From Adenanthera pavonina (Eukaryota > Streptophyta > Magnoliopsida > Fabales > Fabaceae): a stretch of DNA of 64,000 nt. The stretch is taken from NCBI GenBank assembly GCA_026686845.1, contig JAIVEN010000012.1, forward strand, positions 17,176,501-17,240,500, in the 5' to 3' direction. A program made the position numbers and the translations under genes. Shown piece after piece: positions 12,354-24,929 of the stretch (position 1 is its first letter; every line of letters begins with the position of its first letter). The notes under the pieces were generated by a model that searched no databases, was not told the origin of the DNA, and saw nothing but the letters and a program-made list of their open reading frames with translations.

Positions 12354-13943
12354 TGTTAGATTTGCTGGCTTCCCAAGAAGGAGGTGAATTGGGAAGATTA
12401 AAATTTTTTGTAAAAATATAAAAGAGCAGTGAAAGCAAGAGTGACAGAAAAACATAGTACAAAATATAACAAAGTGAAAATCAAGATAAGGGAAGAGAAG
12501 ACACAAATATTTATTCTGGTTTGGTCTCTTTCTCTTGACCTACGTCTAGTCCTCAAGCAACCACTTGAGATTTTCCACTATCTTGCAAGAATTTGTTGGG
12601 CTTCTTGCAATGCCACAGTACAACTCTATACTCTATTCTAAGAGCTTGCAGTTTCACTTTTGCACTCTATCTTAGTGCTTCCCAAATCCCTTGCGAAATC
12701 CCCTCACAAGAATATCTATCTTCCAGATGAAGATGAGATTGTTTATAGCAAATAAACTCTCTGATTTAAAGTAAATATGACAGTTGAAGTACAAGATAGG
12801 AAGTGTGTGAGAGTAGAAGGCTTTGACTAAAGAATTTCACAGAGTTTCAGTATATACAATGTAAAATTATTATCCACACTTTCAAATAAAGTTTTATTTA
12901 TAGATTTATGTCTTAACTATTCGTTAGAGACAAGATCTAGCCGTTAGAGATGTTACCCAATGGTTACTCTATAAAACTATCTGTTCACCAATCGCATTTA
13001 ATGCGTTTGACATCCAAAGTTCAAATTTTGGGGAGTCAACAGACGAATTTCGCAGAGATTGTAAGCTAAAGACTTGGACATTGAACTTCAAAATTCATCT
13101 GTTCTAAAGCAAAATTTGAATTTTCATCTTTGACAAATATTTCTATGTTGGAACATACGAATTTTCAAGTTTAAAGTTCTTTTGGTAAGTGTGAACAATT
13201 GTTCCATATTGCTACAGTGCCTTCAAAGTTAGAAATTTTGGTGCCCAAAATTCATCTGTCAGTGAGCAACTCAATATGGCACAAAAGTTCTTCTTTTCAA
13301 AATTCAAATGTTCAAGTACCAAAGTTCATCTATCAGAAAGATCTTTTATCAGACTTAATTTAAAGTTTGAATTTCTGAAGACTAAAGTTCATCTCTCAAA
13401 AGAACAGTTGAATAGACTTATAAATTATCTTTCCAAAGTTCAAAATTTTCAAAATCAAAGTTCGTCTGTCAGATGACTGGCTTGGAACTCTTTCAAACAT
13501 TACTTTCAGATGACCTTTGACATATCTTCAGATGAAGTTTTCATTTTTCACAGATTGTGTTTTATCCGAAATTTGAATTTTCAAAGACTGAAGTTTGTCT
13601 GTCAGAGGAACCTCTTTTCAGACTAACATATTTTAAATCCAAAGTTCAAATTTCATTTATCAAAATTCAAATTTTTAAAGTAATATATCAAGTTTAACAC
13701 TTCAAAATTCATCCATTAGTGGGTATTTTTCAAATACTTCATGAGTTAACATGAAAACACATTTTTAAAATATTTGTCTGCAAGATCAAAACCTTTTACT
13801 CATGTGAATAAAATGAGAAATCCCACATCTCATCTTATACTCATTTTTGCTTGGATTTCTTCACCTGAGATCTTTTATACATCTTTGATGTCTTCCTTCC
13901 AAGCTCTAGTTGGTTTGGAATCATCAAAACACTTGATTCAACA
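12354..13943 (-). mobile_element. Nested solo LTR, same 1.6-kb family, inverted orientation
   Basis: On the plus strand it reads TGTTAGATTTGCTGGCTTCC... to ...CACTTGATTCAACA, the reverse complement of the family's ends; length 1590 bp. Flanks are TTTTA (12349-12353) and TTTTC (13944-13948), a one-mismatch duplication. Host LTR sequence resumes at 13944 with a ctttacctt...tgtactctttt stretch equivalent to that in the sibling copies. With the adjacent plus-strand copy it forms a large inverted repeat (about 10.2-13.9 kb). Small open frames inside are mirror images of those in the other copy and are not genes. Confidence 0.85.
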
Positions 13944-14088
13944 TTTTCTTCCTTTACCTTGCATTTGCCTTCACTATCTTTGTACTCTTTTTCTGTAAAT
14001 TTCCATTATCAATGTAATATTACATTTTTGCAGAAAAATTTTAAATTTCCCAATTCACCCCCTTCTTGAGAAGCCAGTAATTCAAACA

Positions 14089-14615
14089 AGTTTAACATTT
14101 AAAAAAAATTCGCTTTACATTTATCTTAGGCCACCATCTCTCAAAGTCCATCATAATTCTAGGGCTCAGTAACATTTCCTTTATTAACTCATTCTTTTTG
14201 GAAGTTTACCACAACCTCAGAATTGGCTATGACCATGAGATCTACTACGATCTCTAAGCCCTAGTGGGATTTTCTACAATCCTTCCAATTTACTGTAATC
14301 CCACTTTACTAATAGGACCTCTACAATCCAATTATGAAAGATTTCATGACCTAAGAGAAAATAAATTTATACAATGACTTCTCATCTAATCCAACAATTA
14401 CTTCAAGCTATTCTTGAGATTAATCTTGTATGCCACTACAATATTCTCAAGCCATACTCCTATAACGAATAATGCATGTCTCTTAACATATTTCATATGA
14501 AGAGGGGAAACTATTACTTAAAAAAGTAGACATAGCTTGGTTTTAATATATACTATTACTTCATATCAAAATGTTGTGCAAAGATTGCCTAAATCTGTGC
14601 TCTAATAACAAAAAA
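14089..14615 (-). other. Gypsy-type element internal fragment with PBS-like site (minus strand)
   Basis: Immediately beside the LTR at 14616, the minus strand reads ttgttattagagcacag (complement of about 14595-14611), a decayed form of the initiator-tRNA-Met primer binding site (tggtatcagagc...). The remaining internal fragment to 14089 has no readable domain. It stops at the right end of the 1.6-kb-family LTR. Confidence 0.5.
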
Positions 14616-16710
14616 TGTTACATCTTACATTTAAAGTTTTTCTCATAAAAACTATTTGGTTTTTATGTATGAAAACAGTCTTAAAAAACTTAAACCAATT
14701 GAAACTTTAAAACTTTATAAAACTATTTCTCACAGATTTTTAGCTAACTACACAACAATTTTTTAAAAATCATAATTAAATGTAGAAAAATTATTTCTTA
14801 GTGATTCAAGTGTTTAAAAATCATGCATATCTTGAGTTTTCATGGAAAAATTAGAAGCTAGGAAATGAATGCACATATTCATATAATTTATTGAGTGAGT
14901 AAACATTATTGTTCATTTTCGCATCTATGTTTCTATTTGAAAACTAAACCTCAAATTTGGAAATTTATTTCTCTTAACATACATATCCATTTTGTACATA
15001 CTTAGCATCTTTCAAAAGCATTGCATGTCTACTTTCTAGAAATATTTATTTTGTACATTTATTCTACACCTACAGGTTAGACATCCATTTTAACCATCAG
15101 AGGTCAAAAATAATGTTCAATGGAGCAGTTTTAGCAAAACATGTATATCTTTAATTATATAGCTACAAATACAACCAAAATAGTGATATATTGTTCCTGA
15201 GACATAGATCTATCTATACATATAGATCTCTGAATTTTTGGAGGCATTTAAAAATTTATACAATAACCAAAATCAAATAGAACATAAACAAAGTATAACA
15301 ATTTTAATACATCATTCTCCTTTCTCAATTCTCCTTACTATATTATTTCCCTTAGTATTACTTGGCCCTCTAATTGGGAAACATGGGGTGAGATGAGGGA
15401 CATTTCAATAGTTACTTAGTTCAAGCATATCACATCATTACATTAGCTTAAACATCGCAAAACATTATACAATTATCATGCTTTCATAACATACTTTTAG
15501 AAAACAATTAAAACACTATGTTGCAGTAAAAATTTCAGTAGCACAACGGCTTAGTAAATGGGCATCCCAGGCTTAGCCCTTGACATAAAAATAGCCAGAC
15601 TAGTCATAAAACATAGCCAAACATCATAGCAACACAATTTAGAACATAAAGCACAATTTATCAATATAAAAGCCTAGAGCAAAAGTTACTATCTTGAAGC
15701 TTTACTAACTTTTCTTTAAACCTTGCTTTTACTTAGCTTTAGATCACTTCCTTAACTTGATTGAATACTAGAGCATCATTAAACCTTAAGTTAAATGAAA
15801 GAAGAAAGATACTAAAAGAGATTTAGGAGAAGAAACTTACCTCTTAGAGACCTCCTCTAGCCTTCCTTTCCTTCCTCTCTTCATTCCCCTTCCTTCTCTC
15901 TTTCTCTCTATATATACCCTTCCTCCTTCTCTCTCTAACCTTGCCTCCTCTTGAACCAAATGAGCGATTTGGGAGGAGGGGATGATGTCTATTTATAGAG
16001 AAAATGGGAGAAGATAAGCCACTAGCTTGAATCTTAATTCAAGGGTTCTAGATTATTCTTGAATTATATATGTTACTTTACTTTCTTGACCTTGGATATT
16101 TTCCCACTTGTGAGAGAAGGTTGAGGGGTACTTTTGTTCAAATTTTCCCTCCAATTTTGGTTTTCAAGATAAAAATAGGGAAAATGTACCTTTTGACTTT
16201 TACAGATCAATTTGGCTCTAATTTAAGTACTTTTTTATCTCAGTTTTTCATTATACTCTATGCCTTTTCTGTTTACTTTATCTACAAGATCCATTACTTT
16301 TTCCTCTTTACTTTTTGATGTGAGATCCGCTTGTCTTGGTTACTTTTCACTATTTATCTCCACCGACATTTACTATTTATGGGGGACCCATATTTTACCA
16401 GGCTTGTACTTTTTCCTCTCTAGGTTCACATAACTAGTATCACCTGTACTTTTAACCTATACCGGAGTATTATATTATTATTTTCGTTCTCTTCTATTGT
16501 AAAATGACTATTTTGCCCTTACCTTTAGTAAAATGACCATTTTGCCCTTTTAAGCCCCTTTTTGATATTTTTATAATATTTTGAGTCATAAACCTATTTA
16601 ATTAAATAGCCAGAATTCCCTAATCATCATAAATTAATTTAGAACAATTTAATATTATTTGTAACATTATCTAGTCATAATATACATACATGAAAATTTT
16701 GGATGTTATC
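14616..16710 (-). mobile_element. LTR of a Ty3-gypsy-type element, minus strand
   Basis: On the minus strand the block starts with a (decayed) ataacatccaaaattttcatg, like the tgtaacatcc(c)aaaattt start common in plant gypsy LTRs. It ends gatgtaaca at 14616, followed by the PBS-like site. A minus-strand TATA box, ctataaatag (complement of 15989-15998), precedes a pyrimidine/purine-rich leader, as expected for an LTR promoter. Length is about 2.1 kb. The distal end is decayed, so the 16710 boundary is approximate; no target duplication could be seen. Confidence 0.6.
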
Positions 16711-17904
16711 GTACAAATCAATTAATTAAGCCAATCAAGTGGAGATCAAAAGAGAGTAGTAAAGAATATTTCCCTTGAAGATCACTTGCTTACAAGCATC
16801 TTCATCATCTCCTACCACTTTCTCCTTGAATAAGCCACTATTCCTCTCACTCAAGTGCCATTGAACTTGCTGAAATCTAAGGAAGAAAAGAGCTCCAACT
16901 CACGTCCATGTCCAAGTGAGGAAACGAGAGAAAGATAGTTGAATCGTTGTATGTGCCATGTTGATCGTCAACTCGGATTTGATGAATTATGCTCTTGATC
17001 CTAAAAATTCCAGCCATGATCAAGTCACTTGCAGCAAGAAGGAGAAGGAAATTCATGGATGTAATGGTATAAAATGGAAGCAATGAGGCGAAATTAGTGG
17101 AAATCAATGGAAGAATGGAATAATTGGTGAGAAAGGATGAGAGATTTGAGACTGATTTGAAGAATGGTGATGAATGAATGAAGAACTTCGAGAAAGATGA
17201 GAGAGAGCACGAGAATGAACTGATCTAGATCTGTGAAGTCAAACAAATGAGGCTAGGTTCATGTTTTTGGGTACTGGAAAGGGATATGGAAGTAATTTCT
17301 AAGAAAGGTGTGCTTAGGTGAATTAATGATGGTGACTAGGATATGATATGGAATGAGTGATCCATTGGAGTGCCAATTGTGTAGTCCCCTACCAAATCAA
17401 TTGCCCAAGATCTATCCAAAAATGTTACAAGAAATAGTAAAGATGTGACATATAAAACCAAGGTAACATTAGGGAATAAAACTTAGGAAAAGTGATATAA
17501 TCAACATTAATCTTAATTCATGGACAATTATGAACCAAAATTAACATGAAAAATCAAGGGAAAATATTATGAAAATGATGAAAAAGAAAGGAATTAAAAA
17601 TCCTAAATAAATAGGAAGAAAAAACCTAAAAAAATGACAAAAATGCCCATAGTTGATAAAACTTTGATTGTCTCTAATGTCAAAACCCTAATGACATTGG
17701 CCAACCTAATTATGTAAGATTAGGTTTAATTAAGTGATTAAGATAATTGTTAGGTGATTCATTCCTAAATCATTAAGGAAAATTAAAATTAAATTCAAGT
17801 GAGCATTTAATTAGAGGTAAAAATGGTCTAGTAAAAATAGTACAATAAGTGGATAAAAATGGTTACCAGTTGCCACATGAATGAAAAACTAATGGTATAG
17901 TATA
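16711..17904. other. Non-coding repeat-derived sequence
   Basis: No gene is recognisable. 16740-17400 is purine-rich (many gaaga/gaatga words) and may be internal or flanking retroelement sequence. 17400-17904 is AT-rich and continues beyond the solo LTR at 19577 onward. The short open frames here have no domain signature. Confidence 0.3.
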
Positions 17905-17909
17905 TAAGG

Positions 17910-19571
17910 TGTTGAATCAAGTGTTTTGATGATTCCAAACCAACCTTCAAGAACTTGAAATAAAGATATCAAATGTGCACAAAAAGTTTCAAGTGAAGGA
18001 ATTCTAGAAAAATCAGTGCAAGAATAGATGTAGAATTTTAGTAATGTTTTAATTTGAGTAAAGACTTTGATTTGGTGAAAAGATGTTTTAAAACCTTGAT
18101 TGTATGTTAAATCATGGAATATTTGAAAAACACCCACCAACAGACGAAGTTTGAAAGGTTTATACTGATCTACTGTTTTGAAAATTCGAACTTTGGCTTT
18201 GGAAATTCGAATTTCATATTGAAAATGAACAAGTCTGAAAAGAGGCTTCTCTGACAGACTAATTTTGACTTGAAAAATTCAAATTTTGATACGTGACTGA
18301 AAATAGCCTTCTCTGACAGACAAACTTTGGCTTTTAAAAATTTGAATTTCAGATAAAATGTAACTTATGAAAATTGAAAAATTCGTCTGAGAATATGTCA
18401 AAGTTCATTTGAAACCAAGTTTAGATAGAGCTTCAAAATTGCTCACTGATAGACAAACTTTGAACATGAAAATTCAAATTTCAGAAACAAAGCTTGTAAG
18501 TTTGTTATAATTATATGTTAACATACGAATGACAGTATTAATAAATTCGAACTTTGAAGTAAGTCTGAAAAGAGGTCTCTCTGACAAACGAATTTTGCCC
18601 TTTGAAAATTCTAATTTTGAATAAGATGAACTACTATGCCTTATTGAACCAGCTACTGACAGACGAATTTTGGGTTCCAAAATTCAAATTTTGAAGGCAC
18701 TATAGCAAAATGAAATTACTATTCACACTTAATAGAAAGACTCTCAATATGAAAATTCGTATGTTCCAACATAGAATCATTTTCTAAAAGATGAAAATTC
18801 GAATTTCGCTTTATGACAGACAAACTTTGGGAGTTCAACATTATAGGCTGTAGCTTTTGGTTTCTGCGAAATTCGTCTGTTAACTAACTAAAATTCAAAC
18901 TTTGAGTGTCAGAAGCATTAAATGCGGTTGGTAAACGGATAGTTTCTCAGAGTAACCATTGGTTAACATCTCTAACGGCTAGAACTTGTCTCTAACGTAT
19001 AGTTGGGACAGAAATCTATAAATAGAACTTCATTTGAAGATGTGGGTAACGATTTTTACTTTGTATATACTGAAACTCTGCCAAATCATCTACTCAAAGT
19101 CTCTTACTCTCACATACTTCAATATTTGTACTTCAACTTTCATATACACTCCGATTAAGAGAATTTATTCATTGTAAACAATCTTATCTTCATCTGAAAG
19201 AAAGATTTTCTTGTGAGGGGATATCACAAGTGATTGGGGAAGCACTTAGTGAGAGTGCAAAGAGTGAAAGTGTGAGCCCTAGAAACAGAGTATCAACATT
19301 GTACTATGGCATTTGCAAGAAGCCCACTGAATTCTTGTAGGATAGTGGAAAATCTCAAGTGGTGACTTAGGGACTGGACGTAGGTCAAGTTGAGAGACTG
19401 AACTAGGATAAATATCTGAATTTTCTCGTCCCTACTACTACTTTTACTGTTTATTCATTTATACTCTATTTTACTATCACTCTTTACTTTCTTCACTTTC
19501 TTGACGTTTTGCAGAAAAATTTTTAATCTTCCCAATTCACCTCCCCTTTTGGGAAGCCAGCTTATCTAACA
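17910..19571 (+). mobile_element. Solo LTR of the 1.6-kb family with perfect 5-bp TSD
   Basis: The block starts TGTTGAATCAAGTGTTTTGA and ends AGCTTATCTAACA (1662 bp). It is flanked by perfect TAAGG duplications (17905-17909 and 19572-19576). It is the clearest copy of the family seen three more times at 9.4-14.1 kb. The interior has roughly ten copies of a module containing tctgacagac(g/a)aa followed by ttgaaaattcgaa/caa (about 18139-18900). The cccaattcacc...gggaagccagc tail is at 19531-19562. No internal domain or PBS follows, hence a solo LTR left by recombination. Confidence 0.92.
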
Positions 19572-19576
19572 TAAGG

Positions 19577-19900
19577 GATCATCAAAGGATAATGGAATGG
19601 TAACTCTTTGAGAAAAACTCACAAAAATTAGTCTTAAAATTATCTAATTAATCACCTAGTTAGACTTAATCAAGCACTTAATCAATATAATTTAGTATAA
19701 ATGACTCCAATAGAAAGAATTAAGCTCTAAATCCATGGAATATGAATGATCAACACAAAATGAGTCTAAATCCAAAGATTTAACCCTAAATTCCACTAAA
19801 CATAGAAAATGGTTAAAATGTGAAAATTACATTTAAGTGCTCGAAATTAGCCAAAATTACATAATAAAAATACTAAGTTTAGGGGAAGAAAATATGATCA
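19577..19900. other. AT-rich non-coding sequence
   Basis: This continues the host sequence interrupted by the solo LTR at 17910-19571. Nothing recognisable is seen in it. Confidence 0.4.
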
Positions 19901-21064
19901 CATCAGTGGAGCAACTGGAATATAAACTGCACACCAAAAAACCTTAGAAGGAAAATATTAGGCTCCTGAAAAAACTATTTGTAAAGAGGAGAATTTATGA
20001 TAGCCTGTTAGCTTGATATGAATCAAAACTATAGCATGCAAGATTGCATGCCCCCAGGTACAAATTCGGAGTTTTGATTTCATAAGCAATGATTTTGTAA
20101 TTTGTTTTAAATGTTTGATAAATGATTCTGCAAGTCCATTTTGTGGACAAACATGTGCTATGAGATGTTTAACCTCAATTCCAATGGACATGCAATAATC
20201 ATTGAAAGCTTGAGATATAAATTCACCAATATTGTGAAGGCGTATTTTCTTAATTGAATGTTAGGAAAATGTGCTCTTAGTCGAATTAATTGAGCAAGCA
20301 ATCTTACAAATACTTGATTGTGAGTTGATAATAAAGAAACATATGACCATCTAATTAATGCATCAATTAAAATTATAAAATATCTAAATGATCTACATGG
20401 TGGGTGAATTGGTCCACAAATACCACTTTGCATATGTTTTAAAAAGGCGATTAATTCACCCCCAATTTTTATTTGCGATGGTTGAATAATCAACTTTCCT
20501 TTGAAATAAGCAGCATGTTAAAAACTATTGGATTAAGGAATCTACAGGCTCTTCAAGTCATGTCCATGTGAATTTTCAATTATTTTTCACACTATAACTG
20601 ATTCTAGATGACCCAACCAATCATGCCAAATAAGAAACATATTATAATTTGTAAACTTCTGATTTACAATGACATGTATTTTAATTATATTAATATACAT
20701 ATTGTACAAATCAAAGGAAAATATAAGTAATCTTTAAAATACACATTTTTCATTCAAGATAATTCTTGTACTATATAGATACTCAATATTTCCTTCATTT
20801 ATTATCTTGATATGATATTCATTTTTGCATATATCTTTTAAACTTAATAAGTTTCTATGAGACTTAGATAAATGTAATGCATTATCAATTTTCAATTTTG
20901 TTCTCTTGGTAATATTATATTGATTCTTCTAAAACCTTCAATTATTTTTGTATTACTGGATATAATACTAATATAGGATTTTTGCAATACTAAGTTTGAA
21001 AAATATTTGGAATTCTTGATAATTGTGTGGGTCATAGCACAATTCGCAAGGCACATATCCTCAT
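19900..21064 (-). pseudogene. Ty1-copia pol remnant (gag-pre-integrase and integrase), minus strand
   Basis: Read leftward from about 21060, the minus strand gives decayed gag-pre-integrase text. It is followed by integrase pieces: GGELIAFLKHMQSGICGPIH, then FRYFIILIDALIRWSYVSLL and a QNGLAESFIKHLKQI block (20060-20140), then a cTWGHAILHAIVLIHIK block. These match the integrase core of a widespread plant copia lineage (family knowledge: GDICGPIHPPCGPFRYFMVLIDASTRW). Frame changes and stops break it into two open segments (20493-20158 and 20191-19958). No RT domain is visible downstream on this strand. Confidence 0.85.
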
Positions 21065-21157
21065 AATTAATATTGGTACTGATTGAAGGAATTGTTATTC
21101 ATCAAAAGCATTAAAAATAATCATGAGAAAAATATTACTAATGTGTTGAAAAATTTT

Positions 21158-23055
21158 GATAAGTTGTTGATCGATGACTATGCTTTTTCATTATGTTTTT
21201 ATTTTTGCATCGTTGGTTCTAATCATGTATGCTTTTATGTTTCAGAAGTTCAATTCCATACCACACAGTATACTTTGATGAATTTCATTGGCAACTTTGA
21301 ATTAGTTTTTCTTTTGATTCAAATAAAAATAATAGGGAGCTAGAACTTGAGTGACTTGTGCATTGATATGATCTTATCTCCCATTATTTTTATCTTGAAT
21401 AAAAAATATGTATTTATCGAGTATACATGATAAAAATAGCATTTTAATCTTTTGACTCCTAAAACTTTATTATTTTTAGTCTTGTCCCAATACTTTTAGA
21501 AATTATGTTTGGACCCTAATCATTTTAAATATTACTGTTGAACCTTTATTTTTGAAATTATATTTTGTTCTATTGACTCACTGTTACTCATTTATTTATT
21601 GAAAGCTAATAAGTTTACTTTAATATATTTCAACTTTATTTTTAGAGAATGTTATCTGATTTATGTTATATCTTATGATAGCACAAACATATCAAATTTA
21701 GAAAAACTTGAATCCATAGCATTGGACATCATTGGAAGAAATTATTTATCCTAAATATTAAATATTGAGATCCATTGAGATGCAAACAGTCTTAGCAAGA
21801 CTATTAAGGAAAAAAAAACATCCAAACAAGATAAGACTAAAGTAATAATTTTTCTATATCACCACCTCTATAAAAAGTTATAAGCTGAATAGTTTAAGAT
21901 AAAAAACCCACTTATTCTTTGAAAAAGTTTAAAGGAAAGGTATGACCTAAAAAAAAACTATTGTTAGTTCCAAAATGACATTAGTCTCTAGCCACCTAAC
22001 TTGCTTTTTATATTTGAATGATGTGGAAGTTCTTCTATTTGGTCACATATTGTCTATTTCTTGTACTGTTTAGTATATTATGGATGTTTTTATGATATGA
22101 CATTCGCTTTTGAGAGTCTAAATTATAGTACTTGTCTTCACGCAGCTCTATTTAGCTAGGCAATTTACTTAAATTTGAATGCATCCAATGTAGTCTTATA
22201 GTGATACTATCAAGAGAAAACATTCAAGAAATATTGTGAGTTGATTTCATTTATAATAAATACTTGGAAGAATAACAATTTTTTTATAGACATACATTTC
22301 CTTTAGACTATTCAAAAAAATAAGTGGGTCTTGTAGTATGTATTTAGCTTTTAACCTTTTATGGTGACGGAGAAAAATTATTATTTTAGTCTTACCTTAT
22401 TTGGATTCTTAATTTTTTTTCTTTAATAGCTAAGACTGTTTGCATTTAAATGGATTTTAGTATCTAATACTTGGGATAAATAATTTTTTTTGGTGATATT
22501 TAGTGCTACAAATTCAAGTTTTGCTAGATTTAACATGTTTGTGCTATTCTAAAATATAAAATAAATTGGGTAACATTCTCTAAATTTATTCAAGTAAACT
22601 TAGTAGCTTTCAATAATTAAATGAGTAACAGTAAATCAATAGAACAAAATATAATTTCAAAAATAAAGATTCAACCATAATATTCAAAATGATTAGGGGC
22701 CAAACATATTTTCAAAAGGAATTGGGACAGGACCAAAAATAATAGAACTTTAGGGGTTGAAAGAATAAAATACCTTTTCTTATCAAGTATGACTCGATAA
22801 ATACAGATTTTCTAGTCAGGATAAAAATAATGGCAGATAGGATCAAATCAATACACAAGTCACCAGTTCTAGCTCTCTCCTTTTTATTTGAATCAATCCA
22901 AAAACTAATTCAAAGTTGCCAATCAAATTCATCAAAGTATACTGTGCAGAATGGAATTAAACTACCGAAATATAAAAGCATACATGACTTGAGCCAACAA
23001 CACAAAAATGAAAACATAACCAAAAGGCACAGGCACCGATCGATAGCTTATCAGG
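21158..23055. mobile_element. 1.9-kb foldback (long inverted repeat) element
   Basis: The two halves are imperfect reverse complements about a centre near 22106. Matching words include gtgacttgtg (21351) against cacaagtcac (22854-22863), cacagtatactttgatgaat (21263) against its complement near 22940, and gacccacttatt-type text near 21905/22320. Arms are at least 800 bp, leaving a loop of roughly 280 bp (21980-22260). Outer ends fade into diverged sequence, so the real termini and target duplication are not defined. No transposase is visible. Open frames in both arms mirror each other and are not genes. A long-TIR Mutator-like or foldback DNA element is likely. Confidence 0.65.
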
Positions 23056-23215
23056 TTTTTTTTTTTTTTTGCCTGAACCATGTTTCTCAAGTGAAAACAC
23101 CAAATGAAGAAAAAATATTGTAAAAGCAAAGAAAAAATAAAAAGAATGTTATTGATTTGTTAATTAATTTTTGGTCAATAAAACTAATAAAAAATTACTT
23201 TGAGTAAAATGAAAG

Positions 23216-23560
23216 AAAAAATTACTTTGAGTGTGTATAACTTTAAGATCTATTTTATATTCTATGTGAATATCTTTAAGATCTACTTTGTATTTTATGT
23301 GGATAACTTCAAGATCTCCTTAATAAATAAATTAAATTTAGGATTTATGTAAAAAATTACTTTGAGTGTAGATAGCTTCAATATCTATTTTATATTTCAT
23401 GTGGATAGCTTCAAGATCCATTTTGTATTTTATGTGGATAATTTTATGATCCACTTAATAAAGAAATTAAATTTTGGATTTATGTAAAAAATTACTTTTA
23501 GCATAAATAATTTTAGGATTTTCTTTATAATTCCACGTGTACAACTTTAGGTTCTCTTAA
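23216..23560. repeat. 135-bp tandem repeat, 2.5 units
   Basis: Units start at 23216, 23351 and 23486 with aaaaaattacttt(g/t)ag. Each carries two or three sub-repeats of the form ttcaagatccattttgtatttt-atgtggataa and ends ggatttatgt. The third unit is partial and more diverged. The sequence is non-coding and AT-rich, beside the right end of the foldback element. Confidence 0.8.
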
Positions 23561-24929
23561 TAGAAAAATTATATAATTGTGGTGGTACTTTTGAATATGA
23601 TATATTAATGAAATTAAATAGCTTTATATTTTCGAATGTGATATAATTTTTATTAACTCAAAAAGTTAATTCAAAGTAACAAAAAAAATGCTTAATTCAC
23701 AAGAAGAAAAAGAGGAGCAGGAGGAGGAAGAGAAATTTATAGTATATATTTTATTGGCAAGTGAAAGATAGTATATTTAAGAAAGTGAATTCGTGCCGAT
23801 AACTTGTTATAAAATAAAGTAAAAAATAGAGAAAATTTGAGAGAGTAAAAAATATGAAGAGCTAAAATTAAATGTGTTTTATTTATCTACTAAGAAGTAT
23901 TTATACAAGAGTTACACAAGGCCTAATCCTAAAAAAATAAACAAAATAACACAACCCCGGAATAAAAAATATTTTAGATGAAGACACAAGATCTCCATAA
24001 CAACCGAATCTACAATTTTTAAGTAAAAAATAATTGATTAAATCCAAACAATTTCGATCCACATGCATGAGCAGCAATGTTTCCGGATGGACGAGACATA
24101 GTTATTTTAAAAATAAAATTAATGTACGATGTTTTCGTGAATATTTTATTTATTGTGTTTTTAATAAATATCTAATATATACACATATAATATCTTAATA
24201 GTAATATTATGAATATTAAATAATAACATGATAAACATATTATTTTATTTCATAAATAATTATATAGTTGGAGGGATTTATCCCACGCACTATATATCCT
24301 GAGAAAAATTGGTTCCTATTATTAATAAGAGATATTTTTTGTCATTAAAAAAATTGCATAGTCTTAGTCGAATCATGTATTCATTATATTATTAAAAATT
24401 ATGTTTTTATTCAAGTTAAAAATATTATAACAAAAGTATACAAGTATATTGATGTAAATCCAATTTTATCCTGTATTATTGGTGGTATTGACAAGAAGCT
24501 TGAGCAGTGTAGGGAAATATGGTCCCTCAAGTTTGGATTTGTGTAAAAATATGGACGAAGGTTCATATCAGATTTGAAAAAATATTAATTTTATTAATTT
24601 TTCTTATTTTAAAAAAATTTGAACCATGCAAATGAAATTGAGCCAGTTTTAACTAGATAGAGATATGGATTACAATCCCATGCTTTCCTTTGTGTCACTC
24701 TTTCCCATCAAAAGCAATATCAATATTTTCTTTATTAATTAAAGACAATAATCAATCCTTAATTTTTCCATTACTTATACATGATCAAATAAAAATTTAT
24801 TTAATAAATATGTCATTAAGGATATAAGATAAAATAAACATCAATTTTAGAGTGTCTATAATTATTTTTTTTTAACATAAAGTTATGACATAATATAACT
24901 CAAAAAAGTGTTCATTTCCATCTTTGTCA
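23561..24929. other. AT-rich non-coding sequence with a possible minus-strand copia primer site
   Basis: No gene is seen. Near 23780-23815 the minus strand reads ttttataacaagttatcggcacgaa, resembling the cacgttatcagcacga leader found downstream of many plant copia 5' LTRs. If real, the copia remnant at 19.9-21.06 kb (same strand) could be the downstream part of one element cut by the foldback insertion. The remainder is featureless AT-rich DNA. Confidence 0.3.

Larger units (their letters stand above)
9386..14088 (+). mobile_element. 3' LTR of a 1.6-kb LTR family, split by two same-family insertions
   Basis: Three pieces form one LTR: 9386-10227, 11810-12353 and 13944-14088. The first begins tattgaatcaagtgttttga (family start is tgttgaatcaag) and the last ends with cccaattcaccc...gccagtaattcaaaca (family end is gccagc.tatctaaca). 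The two gaps are filled by complete LTR copies of the same family (10228-11809, plus; 12354-13943, minus). Joined, the pieces give about 1.53 kb, close to the other copies. The flanks do not show a matching 5-bp duplication, as expected if this is the 3' LTR of a longer element. Confidence 0.75.

Noticed and set aside
10650..13476. Several 65-80 codon frames on both strands (10650, 10720, 13276)
   Set aside because: They are translations of the repeated attcgaa modules in the LTR family, mirrored between the opposed copies.
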